Assembly: GCF_000372725.1 (NCBI RefSeq) | Contig: NW_005200881.1 | Span: forward strand, 583,191 to 647,190 | From: Emiliania huxleyi CCMP1516 | Taxonomy: Eukaryota; Haptophyta; Isochrysidales; Noelaerhabdaceae | Length of the DNA stretch: 64,000 nucleotides | Reading direction: 5' to 3' | Shown: positions 37,721 through 47,240 of the stretch, one piece after another | Position numbering within the stretch: position 1 is the stretch's first letter | Layout: each line of letters begins with the position of its first letter | Notes under the pieces: generated by a model | What the model was told of the DNA's origin: nothing | Databases searched by the model: none | Seen by the model: only the letters and a program-made list of their open reading frames with translations | Translations under genes and position numbers: made by a program

Positions 37721-38361
37721 TTAGTCTATCGCGGGGCCTGAGCTCTCTGCGCCTTCTTCGTCGCAGCGCGCGCCTCCGTCGCGCCAGCGCGCATCGAGCC
37801 TGGCAAGCGTGCACGGGAAGACGGGCTTGCCCAGTTTGGCATTGACGGCGTTGTGCTGCTCGCACATCCACAGGCAAAATTCCTCGCGCGAGCCCAGCCT
37901 GCCAGCGGCGGTGCGGAATAATCATCGGCGCGGGAGGGCGGCGCAGTAGGCGGAGCGGAAGCACGCCGTGGTGGCGAGGCCTCCACCTCGCTCCGAAAGT
38001 CCGCGGCGCAGTGAGAGCACGCGTAGAGCTCGCCGAGCGAGCGAATGAACTGCTCAGCCAGGGTCTGCTGCGACGGCGAGGCCGTCTCCGGGTAGTAGGC
38101 GGCGGTGGTGTGGAGCTGCGGGCACGAGATGGCGCGCACGTCACGGCGATGCGCGCTTGTCGCGATCCGTCTGGAGGCGCAGCGCACCAGGGTCCACGTG
38201 TGTCGTCCGAGCTCCTCACGGTCCGGCGGGCACTCGGCCGAGGTCGCAGCGGTCGCAGCGGGAGCAGGCTTTGGCTGCCCGACGGCGGCAAACATCGCAC
38301 GCATCTTGTCATTCTTGGACGCGCATATCTTCTCCTCGCACGGCGGCGGAGCCGGCGCCAT
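37721..38361 (-). CDS. ERV1: Erv1/ALR FAD-linked sulfhydryl oxidase
   Basis: Mitochondrial intermembrane-space thiol oxidase that reoxidises Mia40 in disulfide-relay import. Exons 38361-38188, 38115-37967 and 37898-37721 give 166 residues. The core matches human ALR position by position: REELGRHTWTLLHTTAAYYP, AEQFIRSLGELYACSHCAAD (the CxxC next to FAD), and FCLWMCEQHNAVNAKLGKPV followed by FPCTLARLDARWRDG. The spacing from the CxxC to the EEF segment is exactly the 22 residues of the human protein. Intron 1 (72 bp, GT-AG) is a stop-free multiple of three; intron 2 (68 bp, 37899-37966) is GC-AG. The N-terminus carries CEEKIC, a candidate shuttle cysteine pair in a CX4C arrangement; plants put a CX4C at the C-terminus instead. 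Confidence 0.93.
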
Positions 38362-38621
38362 GCGAACGGCGAGGGGCGACGTAGGAGGGCCGCAGCGACG
38401 ACAACGCGACTGGCGATTCGCGGCGAGCCGGTTTTTCTTTTATTTAGATACGACCGATGAATCTTCCGCGCGTCAGCTCGCGGGAGAAATTCTTAATTTT
38501 TTCTGTCGACTTCTGCAGCCCGCGCGGATTCGGGACCGCACAACGAGAGGTTTGCCTCGGGTTGCCTCGGGGGAGAGGCTTCTGGTAGAGGCACCGGGGG
38601 AGAGCGCTTCGCCGAAAATAC

Positions 38622-39134
38622 ATGCGGCCAGCAACCGCCCTCCTGCTACTCCACGTGCACGCTGCCGCGAGCGAAACGCAGGCGGCCGCGTGCCGCGCCG
38701 GACTCTCTGGAGACTCGTGTGCCGGCTTTTGCACGCAGCGGAGCAATCGGTCCACAGACCAGTCGGCGGACTTGTGCCGCTTATGCAAGTGCCGCGGCTG
38801 CACGCACTGCCGAGGCCCGGGCAGACGAACGGGTAAGCGGCCGCCGAGCGTGGCCTCGCAGACAGCGAGGCCGTCGCACGGCCGGCCAAGCGCGGGCGCT
38901 GCAGATGTGGGTGCGGTGCGACACTGGGTGCGTTGGGACGCGTTTACGAGCAGGACAGTGCTGTGTCTGTCGCTCTTCGCGGCGCTGGCGATTGCGGCGC
39001 ATGCGCTGTCGGGCTGGGCGGTGATCCGGGTGCTGCGGCGGGCGCCACCGGCTGCGCCGCGCGTCGTGCATCTCTCTGAGATCGGCGCTCTCCCGAGAGA
39101 AGTGATGCAGCAATGCATACACAGATATGGATAG
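38622..39134 (+). CDS. Cysteine-rich single-pass surface protein
   Basis: 170 residues, no intron. Signal peptide MRPATALLLLHVHAAASETQ, then a cysteine-rich ectodomain (ACRAGLSGDSCAGFC, DLCRLCKCRGCTHC), a low-complexity linker, one transmembrane helix (TVLCLSLFAALAIAAHALSG) and a short cytoplasmic tail ending HRYG. The CxxC/CxC pattern is common in secreted haptophyte proteins of unknown function. It is divergent from ERV1 with 260 bp between the two starts. Coding status rests on the coherent signal-Cys-TM architecture rather than on homology. Confidence 0.55.
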   Translation: MRPATALLLLHVHAAASETQAAACRAGLSGDSCAGFCTQRSNRSTDQSADLCRLCKCRGCTHCRGPGRRTGKRPPSVASQTARPSHGRPSAGAADVGAVRHWVRWDAFTSRTVLCLSLFAALAIAAHALSGWAVIRVLRRAPPAAPRVVHLSEIGALPREVMQQCIHRYG

Positions 39135-39190
39135 TTTCGGCTGTGGAAAGGATCGCGTCGTGAAATAGTCTGCACCGGCGCCGGCGGGCT

Positions 39191-39260
39191 TTTGCCATGT
39201 ATCGACCACACCGGCGCGACATTGCTTTGCCATGTATCGACCACACCGGCGCGACATTGC
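39191..39260. repeat. Direct repeat, two 35-bp copies
   Basis: TTTGCCATGTATCGACCACA plus CCGGCGCGACATTGC, repeated exactly head to tail. Confidence 0.95.
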
Positions 39261-39362
39261 GAGCGCCAAGCTCGAGAGTGACCGAGCGCAGGCCTGTGGC
39301 TCCTCTCGCCGCGCCGGAGGGGCCGCGCGGAGCAAGTTGCATTGCAAAGGTGGCAAGCGGGC

Positions 39363-39980
39363 TCAGAGGAAGCCTGATGAGGGGCGCCAGCAGCCGAGCG
39401 GGTCGGTGAGGGAGGAGTTTGGCACGTACTGCCACGGGCACTCGAAGAGGCGGTGCGCGTAGTACTGCTGGCAGAGCTCAAGGCCCTCCTCGACTGGGCA
39501 GCGCAGGTTGCTGCCCGCAAGCACCGGCGTGCGGGCCGGGCTCGGGTCCGTCTCCGGGTGGTAGCGGCAGATTGTCTGTGCGCGCGGCGCAGCCTTCCAT
39601 GCGGGCTGCGTGCGGCGAACCTCGGCCTGAGGGGAGGGCCGACGGGATGAGGTGAGGCAATCCTGGGGAGGCGTGCGCTCCTCCGCCTCCGCGCCACTCC
39701 GGGAGGGAGGGAGGGGGAGGGTGCTCGAGGGGGGGGGGGGGGGGGCAAGGGGCGGGGCGAGGCCTGGAAGTCTGCGACGCGCCGCTCGAAGGCAGGTCCG
39801 AGGGTCTGCAGCTTTGCCACAAACCCCTTGCCGTACTTTTCCCACATCGCGACGTCGCGAGGGGCGACTTCCTTGACGAGCGCGCGGCACGCCTCGAGGG
39901 GCTCGCCGGTGGGCGGTGAGAGGGGAGGCGGGAGAGGGGAGGCGGGAGAGGGGAGGCGGAGAGAGAGGAGCGAGAGAGAG

Positions 39981-40031
<51 letters not shown>

Positions 40032-41530
40032 GTGTTAGACCTCCATGTCGGGGCAGATGTCCGCCTTGCCGCCCCTGAAGCCGCCCTTGGCCTTCGGGCG
40101 GTTGTACTTGTAGGCGAGCACCGGCAGCCCGACCATGTCCGCCGCGAGGAGGAGCGTCTCGTCGAAACGCTGCGTCGTGCCTGCCGCGCCAGTCAGACGG
40201 CTCCGATGCGAGAGGGGGGGGTGCGATCGGGTGGGGTCCGGCGGTTGAAGGTGCGCTCGGCGGTACGCGGGAGGCGGGCGCGCCGACGACGTCGAACTTG
40301 GAGAGCATGTTGTCGAGCTCCTCCCAGCCACGCCTACGGGCCGCCGCCGCGGGCGTGACGTGGACGCGTCCGGCGGCCGCGCGCCGCCGCTCCCGTCAAA
40401 CGGCCGCACCCGCCCGCGGGTCCGATGGTCCTGCGGCTGGCGTGGATGCGGCCAGAGTACTCTGCGCCCATCGCCGTCATGCCGCGCACCATGATGGAGG
40501 ACTGGAGGTTGGGCACCTGGTGAGGACGGGACAGTGGCGCGGGCGGCAGAGTGGTCCGCCCGTCTGCGTGGGGCGCTGCTGCACCTGCCTCGCCCACTCC
40601 GAGAAGTTGCGACCCCACTGCGGCTGCACTTCCCCCTTGGTCAGCGCCTCCTGTATGCGGAAGGCCACGCCCCACTTGTAGAAGGAGAGGTAGTACGCCA
40701 GCGGCTCGCTGCGAGGCGGCGAGGCGGCGGAGAGGTGGGCGAGGCGGCGAGGAGGCGGAGAGGTGGGCGGTGTCCGACTCTGCGGGGCGCGGGGCGCGGC
40801 GAGGAGCGGCGCACCGCACGCGCGTCATCAGCGCGATCGGACACCGCACGCCCGCCGCCTGGTACAGCTGCTTGAGCCTCACCAGGTCGGAGAGCGGCCG
40901 GTTGGCAAACTCCTCAAAGCCAAAGTGTGCCTGCAGAGGGGCGTCGGTGGCAGGTGGCGAGGCACGGGTGTGCGGAGGCGCCGTCTTGCCTCGTCTGGGC
41001 TGCGGCGACGGGAGGAGCGGCGCCTCCATCATGATGAAGTGATTCGGCGACCTCTTTTCAGCAACGGCCCGCTCCGCAATCCGCTGCAGCACGGCAAAGT
41101 CTTGTCTCCAGAGAAGCTGCGTGTAGCCCTGGTAGAGCCCGTACCCGAGTCGCTCGTTCTCGAGGAAGATGTCACGCATCGTCGAGCCGCCGTTCTTGTG
41201 CACGTGCCGGTCGACGATGATGGCGCAGCGCTCGCGCTCGCCGCTGCTCCAGTTGGAGCGCGTGAAGGTGGCTGCGCGCTTCGGCGAGGTGACTAGGCCC
41301 TCGCCCGACGCCCACGGCATCATGAGCGACGAATCCCCCGCGGTACAGTAGCCGGACGGCTCCTTTCCGTGCCACAGATCCACGTTCCGCTTCTGGATCT
41401 CGTGTGGCGTCCGTCGACGACGCTGCTCTGCGATGGCGGGCTGACGCATCGCCCTCCGCAGGTCCGCCCCTCGCTTCTTTCCCGGTGCCGCCCGCAGGCG
41501 ACGCGATTGGGACGCATCGTCGTGGGGCAT
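39363..41530 (-). CDS. Sulfotransferase (PAPS-dependent), multi-exon
   Basis: Transfers sulfate from PAPS to a glycan or other acceptor, probably in the Golgi. The 5'-phosphosulfate-binding loop is IIVDRHVHKNGGSTMRDIFL and the 3'-phosphate-binding segment is RVREPLAYYLSFYKWGVAF. Resolved junctions: FIMMEA joins HFGFEEFANRPLSDLVRLKQ through a 93-bp GC-AG intron; MTRVR joins EPLAYY through a GT-AG intron; SEWARQ joins VPNLQSS (GT-AG). Later exons carry GWEELDNMLSKFDVVG, QRFDETLLLAADMVGLPVLA, DVAMWEKYGKGFVAKLQTL and a Cys-containing end, CPVEEGLELCQQYYAHRLFE, closing at SSGFL. A (GA)n microsatellite (39975-40027) sits in a late intron. The N-terminus before WHGKEPSGYC is uncertain and no clear signal anchor was found, so the true start may differ. 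The acceptor is unknown. Divergent neighbour: a glycosyltransferase-like gene. Confidence 0.75.
39975..40027. repeat. (GA)n microsatellite in sulfotransferase intron
   Basis: Almost pure GA dinucleotides for about 50 bp, followed by the splice context of the FDETLLL exon (its end encodes DICPDMEV). Confidence 0.9.
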
Positions 41531-41810
41531 TTCGGGCGGAGCAGGAGCTGGGAGCCAGGCACGAACCTGGTTTGTGACTTGCGGCCCGCCTCAGCGCCCA
41601 GGCGCCAAAACTCTCTCCGTATGTTTTGGGGAAAAGAATCGCCGCGTCTTCAGCAGGGAAGAATTTGAAGTTGCGCCTCTCCCGCATGGGTTTGCGGCAG
41701 GGTCGTTTTTTCGGGATCCATCGCCACGACGTAACGCGTACGACGTCCGTCCCCACACATCCCTCATCCGTGTGCTCTCTCTCATCTCTCTCTCTTCTCT
41801 CTCTCCGTGT

Positions 41811-42989
41811 ATGTCCGACATCGCAGAGCACGTCGCCCTTAGCGCAGTCTTCGGCACCGCTGGCCTGCCAACTTCAGAGGACACGGTCGCCGTCTGCGTC
41901 AGCGGCATGACCCGCACGCTCTTCGCCCACGCCGTCTCCCAGTCCCTTCGTGAGCACGTCCTCTCGGCCATCCACCGAGATGGCTTCGCCTCGCAGCTCT
42001 TCATGACCGTCGTCGGCGACTGGGCCGCATCAGCCGCCGTGGCGAGCGCTACGGAGCAGCAAATCTGGGGCCTCTACGCGCCGCAGGGCCTGCGGCTGCT
42101 GCAGGATGTGGGGTGGCCGGCGTACGAGCGCTCCACGAAGTCCTGTCGTGTCCCGCGTCCCCGAAAGGTCGCGCCGCCGCACCTGCAGGGGCTGGTGCTC
42201 CAGTGGCTCGGAGTGGCGTCGTGCTACGCGCAGGTTGAAGAGGCGGAGGCAACACGGCGCCAGAGGTACGGCTGGCTGCTCCGCCTGCGGACCGACCTCG
42301 TCTACTACGGTGACCTGCCCTCGCTGCGCAACCTTCCGAAGAGTGCGGTCTACGTCCCGGCGGCGGGCATGACCATCGACTCGGACTGGCGGTGCATGAA
42401 TGACCACATATTTCTTTGCCCCAGGGCGCTCTGCCGACCCTACTTTATGCAATCCGAGCTCCGCACGAGCAGGCACTGCCGCAGCACCGAGACGAGCGGC
42501 GAGGACGCTGGAATCATCAATGTCGGCACCTGCAAGTCCAACACGCCGCACGATCGGTGCATGCTGTACGCCCACAGGGACGGCGCGGAGCTCACGCTGG
42601 GCTCGCTGGTGCGCGACGGGCCGCCGGACCGCCCGTTCACGCTGCCCCCGGGCATGAGGTCGGGGCGGGCGCGGCTGCACGCGACGCACTTCTACCTATT
42701 CTACGCGGACGCGCCGCCCGTCGTCCGTGACGGCGCAGCCTCGTGCGGTCTCATCAAGGAGATCAAGTGGGGCTACTCGATCGCACGCGGGAACGAGAGC
42801 CACGGCGGCGTCAACTGCAACTCGCGCTGGAACGAGTGGATGAGCCATGACCTCCGCGGCCCCTCGCGCTCGCTGCTGCGCGCCCTGAATGCGTCCGAGC
42901 CGGAGCGGCTGCAGTGGCGGCAGCGCTGCGAGGCGGCAGCGCGCACATGGGCTTACCCTGGGACATTCTCGCGAAATGGGTGCTGCTAG
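41811..42989 (+). CDS. Glycosyltransferase-like protein (DUF7796-type)
   Basis: 392 residues from ATG 41811, which follows a CT-rich tract; an upstream frame from 41574 lacks an ATG. Features: VAVCVSGMTRTLFAHAVSQS at the start, LFMTVVGDW, YGWLLRLRTDLVYYGDLPSL (a DxD-like acidic site in a strand-loop context), VYVPAAGMTIDSDWRCMNDH, IFLCPRALCRPYF, several paired cysteines, and HGGVNCNSRWNEW near the C-terminus. The arrangement resembles plant and algal DUF7796-type proteins grouped with glycosyltransferases; the reaction is inferred. No signal peptide is obvious in this frame (MSDIAEHVALSAVFG), so a membrane anchor may come from an unseen exon. It is divergent from the sulfotransferase, about 280 bp between starts, which suggests coordinated expression. 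Confidence 0.65.
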   Translation: MSDIAEHVALSAVFGTAGLPTSEDTVAVCVSGMTRTLFAHAVSQSLREHVLSAIHRDGFASQLFMTVVGDWAASAAVASATEQQIWGLYAPQGLRLLQDVGWPAYERSTKSCRVPRPRKVAPPHLQGLVLQWLGVASCYAQVEEAEATRRQRYGWLLRLRTDLVYYGDLPSLRNLPKSAVYVPAAGMTIDSDWRCMNDHIFLCPRALCRPYFMQSELRTSRHCRSTETSGEDAGIINVGTCKSNTPHDRCMLYAHRDGAELTLGSLVRDGPPDRPFTLPPGMRSGRARLHATHFYLFYADAPPVVRDGAASCGLIKEIKWGYSIARGNESHGGVNCNSRWNEWMSHDLRGPSRSLLRALNASEPERLQWRQRCEAAARTWAYPGTFSRNGCC

Positions 42990-43159
42990 CGGGTGGAGGT
43001 GGCGCCGCGGAGGCCGTCGCAAGCCGCCGTTGAGATTTGTTGGAAATCGCGAACCCCGAACGCCACGCGCGCTTGACTGCATGCATGTACTCTCATCCTC
43101 CCCTTCTTGTCGTGTGCGAGTGCGTCGACAACGCCCAGTCGTCAGAAAGAAAGAAAGGA

Positions 43160-43530
43160 ACCTAAGGCCCTTGCCCTGCGAACGCGCACCCCCGGGGCTA
43201 GGGCTCTCTTGCCCGCAACCCGATCCCGATCATCCGGCCCGCTGGATGCGCTTCTCAGCTCACCGGCCCTGGATGTGAGGCTAATGACTGCACTCCAAGT
43301 GCTCCAAGTGCTCCAAAGATAAACCCAAAGGAGGGATGGGAGGACGGCACGCCGCTACCACACAGGGATTACACGGGAAGGTAGGTAGGTAGAAAGGTGA
43401 AGAACAGCCAGGCTCGGACTGGACACCAACGCGGTAGTATGGGTGGACGCCGGACAGATGATGACGACACGCACACGAGCGACACACAGACACAAACAAG
43501 CTCACAAGACACACAGCCAGCTGGCTGCCA
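43160..43530 (+). repeat. Dispersed repeats B (copy 2), C (partial) and D (copy 2)
   Basis: B at about 43160-43310, partial C at 43324-43372 and D at 43378-43530 follow each other in the same order and orientation as the B-D pair at 12696-13010. C (partial) is inserted between B and D here only. A further C fragment is at 43577-43615. Confidence 0.8.
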
Positions 43531-43616
43531 CACACCCTGAGTTGGCGTACACATAACTCAAGGCCACATCCTCCCTAAAGAAAGAAAACACGCAACCCAA
43601 GGGAGGGATGGGATTA

Positions 43617-44090
43617 GCCTAAGCACGTTTTTCTCGCCAAGTACTATCTATATTCTTTTGCTTATATTCTCGCCAGACCATCTATATTCTCGAGAATATT
43701 CTCGAATATTGAGAATATTTTCACCACGCGAGAGGTCAGCGGACGCCAAAAATCGCTCTAAAGTAGAGGTTTGTGCTCCCAAACCGCTCAGGAACGTCCA
43801 AAACTTAAAGATTTCCGTCTGCATCGACCCAAAACCTACTTTTGAGGGGGCAAAAGAGCTGTTTCGAGAAGCTCTAGTCAAGACCGTTCTAGACGCCGCG
43901 ATGTAACGGCGAGAATATTCAAGAATATCTTGAGACTCGAGGTCAACCAAGGTCAAGGGCTGAAGAAAACTCATAGATTCTTGAGAAAAAGCCGCGCCGG
44001 GGCATCTATATTCTCGAGAATATTCTCGAATACGAAAGTGCGCGGGACCATCTATATTCTCGGAGATATTCGAGAATATTGTGCTTAGGC
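43617..44090. mobile_element. 474-bp AT-rich element with TIRs, inserted in a repeat-C copy
   Basis: Terminal inverted repeat GCCTAAGCAC / GTGCTTAGGC. The interior is much more AT-rich than the rest of the window and carries several near-palindromes of the type CTATATTCTCGAGAATATTC (43677, 44003, 44048). Flanking repeat-C sequence is interrupted: GGATGGGA precedes the element (with TTA) and GGATGGGA follows it, consistent with a target-site duplication. An 82-codon frame (43658-43906) ends KELFREALVKTVLDAAM but has no recognisable product, so the element is probably non-autonomous. Confidence 0.65.
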
Positions 44091-44091
44091 C

Positions 44092-44220
44092 AAGGATGGG
44101 AGGACGGCACGCCGCCACCACACAGGGATTTTAAGGAGAGGTGTGTGATGCGCTAGCCGTCGCCCACCCTAGGGAGTCTGCCTCTTCCTATCTCTCTTCG
44201 CAGTCTCTCGCCGCTTCTCG
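44092..44220 (+). repeat. Dispersed repeat C, copy 3 (extended)
   Basis: Core and 3' extension (CTGCCTCTTCCTATCTCTCTTCGCAG region) as in the copy at 15883. It lies about 300 bp upstream of the MOSC-protein start. Confidence 0.85.
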
Positions 44221-44520
44221 CTGCAACCTTCATGCCACCTCGCGGTCGTCCCACTCTCGTCGTTCTCTCCCTTGTCATTTCCTCCTCTGTCGCGTCGTTC
44301 TCTTCTGCCTCGTCCTGCGACGCCGCCGCCTGCCGGTCCCTTGTTCTCGCGGCTTCTTTCGCCTTTCGGCGCAACTCCGTCCTCCTCGCGGCGTATCCTC
44401 CCTGCGGCGTTGTGCCCGCCATCGAATTCTTCCCCTCAGGCTGGCCCTGGGTTCCCTGGCGCGAAAGGCTCAGCCGTGCGGCCGGGGAGAGCTCGCCTCA
44501 CCGAACACACCAAGGCCGTA

Positions 44521-45525
44521 ATGCTCCTCGACGTGCCCCAGGAGTGGTTCGCCCTCGCGCTGGTCGCCGCTCCTCTCCTCGTCACCCTCTGCTTCGTCCG
44601 ACGCATCGCCAACCGGCCCGACCACGCCCAAGCGGTGAACCTCTTTGTCTACCCGATCAAGTCGTGCGCCGAGGTGGCTGTGCAGAGCGCCACGGCCACG
44701 CCGCGCGGGTTCGAGGGCGACCGCCTCTTTCAGTGCACGGACAAGCATGGCAAGTACTGCACTCCGCGCGACGACGACAAGGCCCGGCTCTTCAAAGTAT
44801 CGCCGCGCTACGAGGGAGAGAGCCTCGTCCTCAGAGCCGCAAACATGCCCGAACTGCGCCTCGCGCGTGACGCAATCGCCGCGCGGGTGCAGTGCGAGGT
44901 GTTGTGCGCGCCCAAGCCGCTCACCCTTCTCGACGCGGGCGACGAGGCGGCCGCCTGGCTCGAGGCTGCGACGCAGATCCCGGGCGTGCGGCTGACTGGC
45001 TTGCCTCGCGATTCGGACCGAGTGGTGGTGGTGAACCAGGACCAGGGCGACGCGGTCCCGACCTCCGGTGCCGCACCCGTCTCGCTCGCCGACGAGGCGC
45101 CTTTCCTGCTGACGTCGGTCGAGTCGCTCGCCGACCTGAACGCGCGGCTCAAGGCGCGCGGCAAGGCTGCGGTGGACATGCAGCGCTTCCGGCCGAACAT
45201 CGTGGTCGGCGGGCTGCTGCCGTGGGAGGAGGACACGATCAAGCGCCTCGCGATCGACGGCGTCGAGTTCCACGCCTGGCAGCGCTGCGGGCGCTGCAAG
45301 ATGACCACCATCGACCGGCAGACGCTGAAGCACGGGCCGGAGCCGCTCGCCACCCTCTCCACCTTCCGCGAGCGCGATCACGGCCAGCGTAACTTCGGGA
45401 TGCACCTCGTGCCCGCAGAAGGCTGGGCCGGCGCCGGGCGGGTGTCGGTGGGTGGCAGGCTCGAGGTGCTCGAGTACCACGAGGAGCGGCGCGCCGAGTG
45501 GCTGCGCCTCTTTCGCGGCCAGTGA
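44521..45525 (+). CDS. mARC-type MOSC-domain protein (Mo-cofactor amidoxime-reducing component)
   Basis: 334 residues from ATG 44521. The N-terminal anchor WFALALVAAPLLVTLCFVRR matches the signal-anchored topology of mitochondrial mARC proteins. MOSC_N follows (VNLFVYPIKSCAEVAVQSAT, RLFQCTDKHGKYCTPRDDDK), then the MOSC core, MQRFRPNIVVGGLLPWEEDT and WQRCGRCKMTTIDRQTLKHG, where Cys256 or Cys259 should ligate molybdenum. It ends FGMHLVPAEGWAGAGRVSVG and LRLFRGQ. mARC reduces N-hydroxylated substrates together with cytochrome b5 and its reductase. An upstream in-frame ATG (44272) would add a Pro/Ser-rich region before the membrane anchor; the anchor-first start is preferred. The MoaC gene of Mo-cofactor synthesis lies 4 kb downstream. 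Confidence 0.9.
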   Translation: MLLDVPQEWFALALVAAPLLVTLCFVRRIANRPDHAQAVNLFVYPIKSCAEVAVQSATATPRGFEGDRLFQCTDKHGKYCTPRDDDKARLFKVSPRYEGESLVLRAANMPELRLARDAIAARVQCEVLCAPKPLTLLDAGDEAAAWLEAATQIPGVRLTGLPRDSDRVVVVNQDQGDAVPTSGAAPVSLADEAPFLLTSVESLADLNARLKARGKAAVDMQRFRPNIVVGGLLPWEEDTIKRLAIDGVEFHAWQRCGRCKMTTIDRQTLKHGPEPLATLSTFRERDHGQRNFGMHLVPAEGWAGAGRVSVGGRLEVLEYHEERRAEWLRLFRGQ

Positions 45526-46621
45526 GGCATCCCAGATGTTCACCAGAAGCGCCGGTTGCGCGTGTGCACCAGAAGCGCCGGTTGTGCGTATATGTGTACG
45601 GAGGTACACGGTGCTCCGACTGCAGCAGGCCGAAGAGCTGTGTGGGGTGCACATGGCCGTCGCCGCCGCGACTCTACGTCGATCTGAAAAATCCATGCGG
45701 CGGTGTCCCACCCCCGGTCCCCGCGTGAGCATCGCCACGACTACTCCGTGGGCGCACGAGCCACGACGCCACAATCGATTGAACTCGAATCATGCACACG
45801 CGCGGGGTCTCCTCGCCGTAACATCGGTCATCGCAACAACCAACATCGGTCATTTCATACCCCTTACCCGAGATTTTCTGTTTCAGATTCAGCATTTACT
45901 GTGAGTAGTGAGTCACAGTGTGAGTACCACCCTGCCCAGGTCGCTGGGGCGGTTCTCCGCCTCGGGTACCCCAGCGGGTGCGATCGTGCGATTGTGTGTG
46001 TGTGCGGGAGTTTGGTTTCGTCGGGAGGGGAGCAGGGGAGGGGCAGGGAGGCTGCTCACCCGCGTGCACTGGGCCAGTGCTTGCACTTTGAATGCCGTGG
46101 GGCTCCTGCCCGTGTGCGGGTGTGGAGATGCGAGGGTCGCCGGCCCTTGCCCCACCACTTTCTGCGTGTGGAGATTTACCTACCTTACCTTACCTACCTT
46201 ACCTGTGAGTGTGTTCCCAGAGTCCAGAGAGGTTGTTTATCGCTTTATTAATCGCAGTCATCGCCAGGTGCATGCGCAATGCCAATGGGAGCGAAGACGT
46301 TGTTCGCGTCCCTCGCTTACCTTTCACGTATATCAAGTTAGGTTAGGTCAGAAAGGAAGGTGAAGAACAGCCAGGCTCGGACTGGGACTGGACATCAAGT
46401 ATCATCATTCACCCCCCACCCCCCACCCCCCCCCCCGAAACACACAGACAGACTAAAGAGCGCAGCCAGCCAGCGCAGCCAGCCAGCGCAGCCAGCCAGC
46501 GCAGCCAGCCAGCGCAGCCAGTCGAGAGAGACTCTTCTCTTCTTGTTGCCAGTTCGTGGCAGTCCTCGCGGGGCATGTCGTCTTTTTCTCGGAGAGCTCG
46601 GGAGAAAGCTGTTCTCGATGA
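45526..46621. other. Intergenic, repeat-rich
   Basis: Includes a direct repeat CACCAGAAGCGCCGGTTG (two copies, 45541-45590), CTTACC-type runs near 46180-46205, a partial repeat D at 46353-46395, a poly-C tract, and a tandem GCAGCCAGCCA array (46461-46520). No supported gene. Confidence 0.6.
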
Positions 46622-47070
46622 TCTCAGGCCCAGTGAGGTAGTGCGTCAGACTATCCCGGATCCTGCTGAACAAGCTCCTCTTGTAGCTCGATCGGTCACA
46701 CCGCAATCACCGACGAGTCTCCTGGTGAGATGATTGATGGAGAGAGAGGGGGGACGACACTGCTTCTGCAGCGTGCACCTCGATCCTGTACCGTGTTTGT
46801 TATGACCCCCCCCAATGAACACACCAGTGTGAGGGAGGGCGAGACGATCGAGGGGTCCCGTACCATGCGGAATCGACCCTATCCAGTGCTCAAGAAAGCA
46901 CTTACTTGGAGCAAGCACTTGGAGTGCAGTCATTAACCTCACATCCAGGGCCGGGGAGCTAAGAAGCGCACCCAGCGGGCCGGATGATCGATATCGGGTT
47001 ACGGGCTAGAGAGCCCTAGCCCTGGGGGGGTGCGCGTTCGCAGGGAAAGGAAGGGCCGTAAAGTAAACAC
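46622..47070. repeat. Dispersed repeat A (copy 2) joined to inverted repeat B (copy 3)
   Basis: A runs 46622-46895 in the plus orientation and passes directly into B inverted (46915-47070; GTGCAGTCATTAACCTCAC through AAAGTAAACAC). The B copy ends about 170 bp before the RIB72-like start codon. Confidence 0.85.
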
Positions 47071-47240
47071 AGGTGTCCGAAAGCTGTGCTCAAAATTGAA
47101 ATGTTCAGCGCTGACGTTTCCCTGTGTGGACGTTACAGGTGAGCGAGAGCGAGTCTCAGCACCCTGCCTGCCGTGCCTGGCCTCAGCCTGCAGCGGCGCC
47201 TGACCGAAGGAAGTCGGTCACCCGGCTCTTTGCTCCCGTC

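Noticed and set aside
43648-44121. 157-codon minus-strand frame in the AT-rich element
   Set aside because: It covers the palindromes and translates them as repeated EYSREYR; no recognisable protein.
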